Shown here piece after piece: positions 1 to 4,442 of a stretch of DNA of 6,556 nt. The notes under the pieces are model-generated. The model worked only from the letters and a program-made list of their open reading frames with translations. It had not been told where the DNA came from and ran no database searches. Origin of the DNA: PALSA-505 sp035308365 (GTDB lineage Bacteria; Actinomycetota; Actinomycetes; Streptosporangiales; Streptosporangiaceae); NCBI GenBank assembly GCA_035308365.1, contig DATGGU010000163.1, positions 1 through 6,556 of the forward strand. The letters are read 5' to 3'. Position 1 is the stretch's first letter, and each line of letters opens with the position of its first letter. The translations under genes were made by a program, and so were the position numbers.

Positions 1-195
1 CCGGGCGATGTCACGCTGGCTGTAGCGGCGGGTGCCGCCCGCGGTTCGGGCCGGGTCGAGCAGGCCTTCCCGCTCGTAGATGCGCAGGGTCTGCGGGTGC
101 AGCCCGGCCAGTTCGGCGGCCACCGAGATGGAAAACAGGCCGCGGTCGGCATCGGCCCAGTCCGGCCCGGTCAGGCCCAGGCTTACCACGGCCAT
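1..195 (-). CDS. hspR: HspR-like MerR-family heat-shock repressor (partial, N-terminal 65 residues)
   Basis: Reading leftward from an ATG at 195, an open frame of exactly 65 codons runs off the window start. After a 20-residue lead comes FSISVAAELAGLHPQTLRIY (21-40), followed by EREGLLDPARTAGGTRRYS (41-59). This is the MerR-type winged helix-turn-helix, and HPQTLR.YEREGL..P.RTAGG.RRYS is the signature of HspR. HspR represses chaperone genes in actinobacteria, binds HAIR inverted repeats and uses DnaK as co-repressor (family knowledge). The start lies inside the preceding J-protein gene, whose stop is at 183-185. The 13-nt overlap suggests translational coupling. A HAIR-like site lies upstream of the operon at 743-763, so autoregulation is likely. 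The C-terminal part is outside the window. The family call is firm; HspR rather than another MerR protein is well supported by motif and neighbours. Confidence 0.9.
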   Translation of the reverse strand, partial: MAVVSLGLTGPDWADADRGLFSISVAAELAGLHPQTLRIYEREGLLDPARTAGGTRRYSQRDIAR

Positions 196-629
196 CTCCA
201 CTCGAGCACGCTACGGGGGTCAACGGCCAGCCATGCGCCGTCAGCGGGGGAGGCAGGAGAGCTGACATCCGGCGGGATGACCTGCACCGGGCCAGCCCAC
301 AACATGGCACCGGCGGGCCAGCCGGGTGGCCGGGCGGCGGGCCAGCCGGATGGCCCCCACCAGGCCGGGGCCGGGCGGCGGGGCGGCGCGGCAGGGCTAG
401 GTGCTGGCGGGCGGAGCTCCCGGTCATAAGCGGCGCGCCGGGCCGGGTCGTGCAGCACGCGGTAGGCCTCCTCCAGTTCGCGGAAACGGGCCGGTTCCCC
501 GGCCAGGCCGGGATGGGTGTCGGGATGCAGGGCGCGGGCGCGGCGATGGTAGGCACGGGTGATCTCCGCCGCTGAGGCATCGCGGCTCACCCCCAGCAGC
601 TCATACAGGTCATCTGGTTCGCTAGTCAC
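183..629 (-). CDS. Short J-domain (DnaJ-like) co-chaperone
   Basis: About 148 residues. A J domain covers residues 7-70: DLYELLGVSRDASAAEITRAY, then ARALHPDTHPG with the HPD tripeptide at 35-37 that stimulates DnaK ATPase, then the helix-IV pattern FRELEEAYRVLHDPARRAAYD. The rest is a Pro/Ala/Trp-rich tail with neither the Gly/Phe region nor the CxxCxGxG zinc repeats of full DnaJ, so this is a type III or CbpA-like J protein, not canonical DnaJ. Two in-frame GTG starts exist. The one at 641 overlaps the GGGAGG ribosome binding site (641-646). The one at 629 lies 11 nt downstream of it and is preferred, though an annotation pipeline may choose 641. The 3' end overlaps hspR by 13 nt, so the two are probably one operon. 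It likely targets DnaK and could feed into DnaK-dependent control of HspR. Confidence 0.88.
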   Translation of the reverse strand: MTSEPDDLYELLGVSRDASAAEITRAYHRRARALHPDTHPGLAGEPARFRELEEAYRVLHDPARRAAYDRELRPPAPSPAAPPRRPAPAWWGPSGWPAARPPGWPAGAMLWAGPVQVIPPDVSSPASPADGAWLAVDPRSVLEWRWPW

Positions 630-640
630 CTGACGGTCCA

Positions 641-646
641 CCTCCC
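641..646 (-). promoter_or_regulatory. Ribosome binding site of the J-protein gene
   Basis: GGGAGG on the minus strand, 11 nt before the GTG at 629 and directly abutting the alternative GTG at 641. It decides in favour of the shorter start. Confidence 0.55.
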
Positions 647-731
647 GGTCAGCTCATTCCATCGCCGTACGGGCCGCACTGGCTCACAGCCGCTACCTGC
701 TTTCTATGGTACGACTGGTTCTCTAGTATGC

Positions 732-762
732 GTCATAGCAAACTTAAGTCGAGTCTTGTCAA
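732..762 (-). promoter_or_regulatory. Possible promoter of the J-protein/hspR operon
   Basis: On the minus strand a perfect TTGACA (757-762) is followed after 19 nt by TATGAC (732-737). The -35 is consensus, the -10 matches at four of six positions, and the spacer is long, so this is a moderate candidate. The -35 lies inside the right half of the HAIR-like repeat, which would let HspR repress its own operon. Confidence 0.4.
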
Positions 763-763
763 G
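743..763. promoter_or_regulatory. HAIR-like HspR operator
   Basis: CTTAAGT, 7 nt, TGTCAAG. The HAIR consensus for HspR is CTTGAGT-N7-ACTCAAG. The left half matches at 6 of 7 positions, the right half at 5 of 7, and the spacing is exact. It lies between the divergent J-protein/hspR and hsp20 genes and covers the -35 elements of both predicted promoters. In Mycobacterium tuberculosis HspR controls an Hsp20 gene (acr2) as well as dnaK and clpB, so shared repression of hsp20 here fits precedent. Confidence 0.68.
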
Positions 764-784
764 TTATCGGCCGCATGTTATACA
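756..784 (+). promoter_or_regulatory. hsp20 promoter
   Basis: TTGTCA (756-761) and TATACA (779-784) separated by 17 nt. Both are one or two bases from the housekeeping sigma consensus, which is strong for a high-GC genome. Transcription would begin near 791, giving a leader of about 54 nt before the ATG at 845. The HAIR-like repeat overlaps the -35. Confidence 0.7.
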
Positions 785-789
785 CATCC

Positions 790-806
790 GTGGGCGCCGC
801 GCCCAC
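790..806 (+). promoter_or_regulatory. Perfect hairpin at the predicted 5' end of the hsp20 transcript
   Basis: GTGGGCGC, one base, GCGCCCAC: an 8+1+8 palindrome starting 5 nt after the -10 box. It could be a 5' stem stabilising the mRNA, a second operator placed over the transcription start, or part of a temperature-responsive leader. Sequence alone does not separate these. Confidence 0.5.
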
Positions 807-826
807 CATACGACACCACCCCCGGC

Positions 827-834
827 AAGGGAGG
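827..834 (+). promoter_or_regulatory. Ribosome binding site of hsp20, possibly masked by leader pairing
   Basis: AAGGGAGG, 10 nt before the ATG at 845. The preceding CCCCC (819-823) can pair with GGG-GG of the site (829-831 and 833-834) across a 5-nt loop, leaving A832 bulged. Such imperfect pairing over a ribosome binding site resembles the thermometer elements of other small heat-shock genes, but it is only a manual fold. Confidence 0.6.
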
Positions 835-844
835 CTTGATCATC

Positions 845-1276
845 ATGCTTATGCGCACCGACCCGTTCCGTGACCTGGACCGGCTGACCCAGCAGGTGTT
901 CGGCACCGCCGCCCGCCCGGCCGCGATGCCGATGGACGCCTACCGCAAAGGCGACACCTTCTACGTCCACTTCGACCTGCCCGGTGTCCAGGCCGACACC
1001 ATCGACCTGCAGGTCGAGCAGAACGTGCTGACCGTCCGCGCCGAGCGCAAGCCCCAGCAGCCCGAAGGCGCGCAGATGATCGTCGCCGAACGGCCTGTGG
1101 GCACGTTCACCCGGCAGGTGTTCCTTGGCGAGAGCCTGGACGCCGACAACATCAGTGCCGACTACACCGCCGGCGTGCTCACTCTGGCCATCCCGGTACA
1201 CGAGAGGGCCAAGCCCCGCAGCATCCAGATCACCAGTCACGACCACGAGGACAAGCAGGTCACCGCGGGCGTCTGA
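845..1276 (+). CDS. Small heat-shock protein, Hsp20/Hsp18 family (alpha-crystallin domain)
   Basis: 143 residues, the usual length of actinobacterial Hsp18. The N-terminus MLMRTDPFRDLDRLTQQVFG is typical for the group. The alpha-crystallin domain spans about 31-131: FYVHFDLPGV (39-48), NVLTVRAERK (60-69), the GTFTRQVFLGESLDADNISA segment (87-106) and the signature GVLTLAIPV (110-118). It is an ATP-independent cytosolic holdase that keeps unfolding proteins soluble for DnaK/ClpB. The frame is open back to 728, but the promoter would lie inside that longer version. The ATG at 845 has a ribosome binding site and gives the normal N-terminus; the ATG at 851 is the alternative. It is divergent from the J-protein/hspR operon and carries a HAIR-like site, so it is probably repressed by HspR and induced by heat. 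Confidence 0.95.
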   Translation: MLMRTDPFRDLDRLTQQVFGTAARPAAMPMDAYRKGDTFYVHFDLPGVQADTIDLQVEQNVLTVRAERKPQQPEGAQMIVAERPVGTFTRQVFLGESLDADNISADYTAGVLTLAIPVHERAKPRSIQITSHDHEDKQVTAGV

Positions 1277-1291
1277 CCCGCCCATGGACAC

Positions 1292-1338
1292 CAGGCGCGC
1301 CGTGAACCCCGAGCTACTCAGTGCTCACGGCGCGCCTG
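1292..1338 (+). terminator. Hairpin terminator after hsp20
   Basis: CAGGCGCGCCGTGA (1292-1305) pairs perfectly with TCACGGCGCGCCTG (1325-1338) around a 19-nt loop, 15 nt after the hsp20 stop. There is no proper T run, as is common for actinobacterial terminators. Confidence 0.8.
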
Positions 1339-1368
1339 TGTTACCGGCCCGTCTGACCGCCCGGTGAC

Positions 1369-1494
1369 ATGTTCGCCATGACACCGGCGCCGGGGGGCCT
1401 GCGCACGGTGCTGCACTGGCCCGAACGCGACGAGGATGCCAAGGGGGCTGACGACGTGGGTATGAGTAAATCAGGCTTCAGCTACATTATGTAA
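1369..1494 (+). other. Small open frame of 41 codons, doubtful
   Basis: An ATG at 1369 (or 1378) opens a frame ending at TAA 1492-1494. The first 25 or so codons are GC-ending and read like real protein (GGLRTVLHWPERDEDAKGAD). The last ten are AT-rich, so the frame crosses the boundary into AT-richer DNA. There is no ribosome binding site. It may be the end of a gene cut off by the insertion to its right, or chance. No family is recognised. Confidence 0.2.
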
Positions 1495-1638
1495 TTAACG
1501 CGGGAGATGATTCCCCCAGGCTTACTCGCTCGATAGCCCATACCGTTCGCACTGGCGGCGTCATTTAGTTCCCACCCGGGATTTCCTGTCCATGCTGCCA
1601 CACGGGGCAACTCTGGTTTCCGCTGCCTCTTAGAACGT
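1495..1638. other. AT-richer intergenic DNA, no gene seen
   Basis: All frames are short and broken by stops, and base composition is clearly below that of the flanking genes. A short palindrome TACATTATGTA lies just to the left at 1483-1493. This stretch may be the unrecognisable N-terminal part of the transposase remnant that follows. Confidence 0.4.
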
Positions 1639-1752
1639 TATTCAAAAGTCACCCCGCGGAAGAAACCGAAGGGCGGGGAAACTGAGCAGGAAGGACAAAG
1701 ATTGTAACGCGGAGATATCCGCACTGTGGGCACCCATAGAGCGGGTCATCGC

Positions 1753-1765
1753 GCACTTCAAGTGC
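1753..1765. repeat. Perfect palindrome at the end of the transposase homology
   Basis: GCACTT-C-AAGTGC, 6+1+6, overlapping the last recognisable transposase codons and the first base pair of the adjacent 13-bp repeat. Confidence 0.5.
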
Positions 1766-1776
1766 GTTATGCGAAA
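1764..1776 (+). repeat. 13-bp repeat, copy 1 (one mismatch)
   Basis: GCGTTATGCGAAA, a direct repeat of copy 2 with a 16-nt period. It begins immediately after the transposase homology ends. Confidence 0.6.
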
Positions 1777-1779
1777 GTC

Positions 1780-1792
1780 GCGTTATGCAAAA
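1780..1792 (+). repeat. 13-bp repeat, copy 2
   Basis: GCGTTATGCAAAA, identical to the reverse complement of copy 3. Copies 2 and 3 bracket a 76-nt core, giving a 102-bp unit that resembles a miniature inverted-repeat element or a pair of recombinase sites. Confidence 0.7.
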
Positions 1793-1868
1793 TTTCCTGC
1801 CTGGTTGCTGTGCCGCTGACCGGCCCGGTCACTTGCGCAGACCCTCCGAGCCCGCACTCGCGATGCGG

Positions 1869-1881
1869 TTTTGCATAACGC
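1869..1881 (-). repeat. 13-bp repeat, copy 3 (inverted)
   Basis: TTTTGCATAACGC on the plus strand, a perfect inverted match to copy 2. No target duplication outside the pair is obvious. Confidence 0.7.
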
Positions 1882-2136
1882 TCCAAGTGTAGCTATTCAG
1901 CAAGCGCCAGTGGCTTGCCGCGGTACACGGCCGTTTCAAGATCGTTAAGGCTGCGGGCGGCTGCTGGTGATGGGTTGCGCTGCCACGGCGTATTTCCGCT
2001 GGCGTGAGGAGAAGCTCCGGTAGGACGTGGTTCTTCCCACAGATCCGCGTCATTCCCGGAGCTTCGGGCCTCAGATGATCACCGGCGTCCACTGTCCGGC
2101 CCGGCCTGGTGCCCGCGGGGAAGGCCGAAGTAGCCT
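1882..2136. other. Gene-free stretch with hairpins
   Basis: No convincing coding frame. A leftward frame over 1829-2092 lacks a ribosome binding site and crosses the repeats, so it was not called. Two secondary structures stand out: GCAAGC (1900-1905) with GCTTGC (1913-1918), and the long inverted repeat at 2011-2065. GC content climbs back to genome level near 2060. Confidence 0.4.
2011..2065. repeat. 10-bp inverted repeat with nested hairpin
   Basis: GAAGCTCCGG (2011-2020) is perfectly complementary to CCGGAGCTTC (2056-2065). The 35-nt spacer holds a smaller stem, GTGG (2027-2030) with CCAC (2037-2040). It could be a terminator, an operator or a structured RNA upstream of the small membrane-protein pair. 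Confidence 0.5.
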
Positions 2137-2142
2137 GTGCTC

Positions 2143-2466
2143 ATGACCCCGCCCGGCGCACCAGCTGACGCGGGCGCGGGGGATGCCGGATACTGGAAGA
2201 CCCAGCCTCCGTGGTGTCGTCACGGGCCCGTCTGGTTGCGCTGGGCTCTTGTGCTGGTTACCGTGCTCGTCGCCACCGCCGTAGGCGGCTGTCTGGCTAT
2301 CTTCGGCATGTTCGGGCTGGCCGCGGTCAGCCGCACGGGCGAGATCGGCAATATCTTGGCCACCATCGCGTTTGACACCGTGATGTGCAGTCCCGTCGTG
2401 GTGCCTGTCGTTATCAAGGTAGTCAGGTGGCGAAGGCGCTGGTATCGCGGGATGGCCCAACGATGA
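2143..2466 (+). CDS. Small two-helix membrane protein, upstream member of a coupled pair
   Basis: 107 residues from ATG 2143; a GTG at 2137 in the same frame is 12 nt after GGGGAAGG and is a plausible alternative. No known family is recognised. Residues 1-33 are a polar Pro/Gly/Ala-rich N-terminus. Residues 34-61 form a hydrophobic segment (LRWALVLVTVLVATAVGG and on), 69-93 a second one (IGNILATIAFDTVMCSPVVV and on), and the end is strongly basic (RWRRRWYRGMAQR, 95-107). The positive-inside rule puts both ends in the cytoplasm. The stop TGA overlaps the next start in ATGA, so the two proteins are probably made together and may form a membrane complex. Codons are slightly less GC-biased than in the flanking metabolic genes, compatible with an acquired cassette beside the insertion scar. 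Function unknown. Confidence 0.65.
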   Translation: MTPPGAPADAGAGDAGYWKTQPPWCRHGPVWLRWALVLVTVLVATAVGGCLAIFGMFGLAAVSRTGEIGNILATIAFDTVMCSPVVVPVVIKVVRWRRRWYRGMAQR

Positions 2467-2732
2467 GCAAGGTCACGAAGATCTTCCGCTTCTTCCGCGA
2501 CGGCTTGATCGGTGGTGCGATCACCGGGCTCGCGGCTGGTCTTGCTGTCGTGGCCGGCGTATTCGGGTCCTATCCCAGCCCCGCCTTGCCCCTGATTGCC
2601 TTCGGGGCAGTCGCGTCCGTCTACATGATCTGCTGGGTTGCGTCCAATCTGGTTGTCGAGACGCTGGTTTGGGCCATCCAGACGATCGGGCGGGCCATAC
2701 GGTTGATTGTCCACGCCATCGCCGGAAAATGA
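2463..2732 (+). CDS. Small membrane protein, downstream member of the coupled pair
   Basis: 89 residues. The ATG at 2463 overlaps the previous stop (ATGA), which decides the start; an in-frame start further upstream at 2385 would overlap the partner by 82 nt and is rejected. After a basic amphipathic start (MSKVTKIFRFFRDG) come a Gly/Ala-rich hydrophobic segment at 15-35, a short SYPSP turn, a second segment at 41-64, and a C-terminal amphipathic helix (ETLVWAIQTIGRAIRLIVHA, 66-85). The small size, Gly/Ala-rich helix and terminal amphipathic helices recall holin-like or membrane-active small proteins, but no family motif supports that. There is no clear promoter of its own. A hairpin at 2775-2802 may end the transcript. 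Function unknown. Confidence 0.68.
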   Translation: MSKVTKIFRFFRDGLIGGAITGLAAGLAVVAGVFGSYPSPALPLIAFGAVASVYMICWVASNLVVETLVWAIQTIGRAIRLIVHAIAGK

Positions 2733-2774
2733 CGGGCGCTGGGCACGCTGAGGAGCACCCTCGTGATCTTCCCG

Positions 2775-2812
2775 TGCCGCGGCAGGTGATCGAAGCGCGG
2801 CAGCACTGCTGC
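2775..2812 (+). terminator. Possible hairpin after the membrane-protein pair
   Basis: TGCCGCG (2775-2781) pairs with CGCGGCA (2796-2802). An overlapping alternative is GCAGCA-C-TGCTGC (2800-2812). The two are mutually exclusive. Neither has a T run, so the terminator reading is weak. Confidence 0.3.
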
Positions 2813-3017
2813 GGCATCCGGGTCTGTCATCTCACCCTCCCAGGGCAGAACGCTAGTACCAGCCCGCCGCTCAGGGACCCGGTTTCCCCGGGACAGCCCA
2901 TCCGTGCGCCGTTACGAGCTCCGGCCGCGCGACGGGCCCAGCTCTTGCTGCCGGTGGGACTCTGTTCAGGGCGGTTGTGGCCTGCTTGAATGTTTGCGGG
3001 GGCTGGTTTGGGCTTGG
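2813..3017. other. Upstream region of the phosphoesterase gene, no separate gene seen
   Basis: The phosphoesterase frame is open from 2904, but residues before ATG 3018 look unlike protein of this family (Cys/Arg/Trp-rich, no signal peptide). No convincing promoter was found. Confidence 0.3.
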
Positions 3018-4325
3018 ATGTCAACCGGGCAGGGGGCGGGGGGTTTGGTATCGCAATCGGGTGGTGCTGGCGGGCGGCGCGTGGGCGAGTGCCCGTTGCC
3101 TGGGCGGCCGGAAGGTGTGGACACTCTTCCGCAGATCGGCCACATCCTGGTTTTGATGATGGAGAACCACAGTTACGACAATTACCTGGGCATGCTGGGC
3201 CGGGGCCCGGGCCAGCGGCCCCGGGGAGATGGTTTTACCATCGGCGCCGATGGCCGCCCGACCGCGGCAAATCCAGCTCCCGATGGAAGCATCCAGCATG
3301 CGTTCCGCATGCCGACCACGTGCCAGCTGCCGGGGGTGCCATGCCAGGAGTGGGCGCAGGCCCATATCCAGTTCAACGAGGGCCGCAACGACGGATTCGT
3401 GCGGTCGGCGAGCGGCCCGGTCGCGATGGGCTACTGGACCGGTGAGGATGTGCCGTGGGCCTACTCGCTGGCCGCCACGTTCGCGCTGGCCGACCGCTGG
3501 TTCGCTCCCATCCTCGGCCAGACGCAGCCCAACCGCCGCTATCTGCTGGCGGCCACCTCGGTCGGCATGGTGGACGACGTACTCCCCTACAACGTGGTGC
3601 CCGCCCCGAATGGGACGATCTTCGACCGCCTGGACGCCCACCAGATTCCGTGGCGGAACTACTATTCCAGCTTCCCGCCGAGCAGTTGCGTGTTCCTCGG
3701 TGAGGCGATCGAAGACCATGCCAGCCTGGTCCCGATCGCGCAGTTCTTCGCCGACGCGAAGTCGGGGAACCTGCCGGGGTTCGCGATCATCGACCCCGAT
3801 TTCGGCCACAGTTCGCAGGAGAACCCGCAAAACATCGTGCACGGCGAGGTCTTCGCCGCCTCGGTGGTGCAAGCCGTCATGGATTCACCGGCCTGGCCGC
3901 GCACACTGCTGGTGTGGACCTTCGATGAGGGCGGCGGCTACTACGACCACGTGCCGCCGCCACCGGTGATCCCACCGGACGATATCGGGCCGCTGTGGCC
4001 AGCTACCGCCTATGACGGGTTCGCCCGGTACGGATTCCGGGTCCCCGCGGTGGTGGTCTCCCCGTGGAGCCGGCCCGGGCATGTGACCAGCGTCGTGCAC
4101 GACCACACCTCGATCCTGGCCATGGTCGAGCGGAAATGGAACCTGCCGGCGCTGACCAGCCGCGACGCGGCCGCCGCCGACTTGTCCGACTTCCTCGACC
4201 TGACCCACCCGGCCTTCGCCGAGCCACCCACACTCGCCGCGCCGCTCGCCGGTCCTGCCCAGTTGGCGTGCGAAAAGACCGGTCCAGGGCGAATACCGCC
4301 GCCAGACTCGGTGACCCGGGGCTGA
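3018..4325 (+). CDS. Phospholipase C / acid phosphatase-family phosphoesterase
   Basis: 435 residues from ATG 3018. The family (PF04185) hydrolyses phosphate mono- or diesters, including phospholipid head groups, at a metal site. Visible family motifs: HILVLMMENHSYDNYLGML (42-60) with metal-ligand Glu49-Asn50; LGQTQPNRRYLLA (166-178), whose Thr169 matches the nucleophile position of Pseudomonas PlcH; AIIDPDFGHSSQENPQNIVHG (256-276); VWTFDEGGGYYDHVPPP (299-315) with Asp303-Glu304; RVPAVVVSPW (341-350); and VVHDHTSILAMVERKWNLP (359-377) with His361/Asp362/His363. The catalytic core is complete. Oddly, no Sec or Tat signal is seen from either 3018 or the open frame back to 2904, whereas most phospholipases C are exported. 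Starts at GTG 3081 or 3117 would trim a low-complexity Gly-rich leader. Substrate not predictable. Confidence 0.88.
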   Translation: MSTGQGAGGLVSQSGGAGGRRVGECPLPGRPEGVDTLPQIGHILVLMMENHSYDNYLGMLGRGPGQRPRGDGFTIGADGRPTAANPAPDGSIQHAFRMPTTCQLPGVPCQEWAQAHIQFNEGRNDGFVRSASGPVAMGYWTGEDVPWAYSLAATFALADRWFAPILGQTQPNRRYLLAATSVGMVDDVLPYNVVPAPNGTIFDRLDAHQIPWRNYYSSFPPSSCVFLGEAIEDHASLVPIAQFFADAKSGNLPGFAIIDPDFGHSSQENPQNIVHGEVFAASVVQAVMDSPAWPRTLLVWTFDEGGGYYDHVPPPPVIPPDDIGPLWPATAYDGFARYGFRVPAVVVSPWSRPGHVTSVVHDHTSILAMVERKWNLPALTSRDAAAADLSDFLDLTHPAFAEPPTLAAPLAGPAQLACEKTGPGRIPPPDSVTRG

Positions 4326-4442
4326 CGAACACCCAGCTACCGGACCGCCACCGAAGCAAGGGCTCAGGTCGCCCGGACGTCAAGCACGCGACCACCCAGC
4401 AACCGCTGCCCAGCCAGCGAGAGCCGCCAACGGCCGGCTGCT

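Larger units (their letters stand above)
1639..1819 (+). pseudogene. Remnant of an IS5-like DDE transposase, C-terminal part, frameshifted
   Basis: One frame gives YSKVTPRKKPKGG (1639-1677). The next frame continues KLSRKDKDCNAEISALWAPI (1679-1738) and ERVIAHFK (to 1762). Dropping one G from the run at 1675-1678 joins them. The join reproduces the C-terminal pattern of IS5-family transposases of the DDE_Tnp_4 type: TP.KKPKGG.LS...K..N..IS.LR..VERVIAHLK, in which the E of the VER segment is the last catalytic acidic residue. Homology stops at 1762, where WRILHTDYRRP or similar would be expected. Instead a short tail reads to TGA 1817-1819 across the 13-bp repeats. No N-terminal half or first two catalytic Asp residues are found. 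The recognition is by motif memory, not a search. Confidence 0.6.

Noticed and set aside
728..844. Longer hsp20 start giving 182 residues
   Set aside because: The predicted promoter and HAIR site lie inside it, the extra residues do not resemble the family, and ATG 845 has a ribosome binding site and the typical N-terminus.
764..1291. Leftward frame opposite hsp20
   Set aside because: Shadow of the GC-biased codons of the clear hsp20 gene; no motif.
1764..1795. dif or pdif (XerC/XerD) site
   Set aside because: TTATGCGAA resembles one Xer arm, but no complementary arm lies 6 bp away on either side.
1764..1881. CRISPR array
   Set aside because: Only three short copies, unequal spacing and one inverted; no cas genes.
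1829..2092. Leftward frame of 87 codons over the repeat region
   Set aside because: No ribosome binding site, no recognisable motif, and it runs through the inverted 13-bp repeat and the 10-bp inverted repeat; likely chance.
2669..2989. Rightward frame with RRAQLLLPVGL as a Tat signal for the phosphoesterase
   Set aside because: It is out of frame with the enzyme, lacks a proper Tat consensus and stops at 2989; at most a vestige, so noted only as a possibility.
3021..3872. Long leftward frame of 283 codons opposite the phosphoesterase
   Set aside because: Antisense shadow of a gene with unmistakable catalytic motifs on the plus strand.
4326..4442. Possible gene between the phosphoesterase and the DUF1707 protein
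   Set aside because: No start with a ribosome binding site and no motif; only short direct repeats of GGCCGGCTG are seen.
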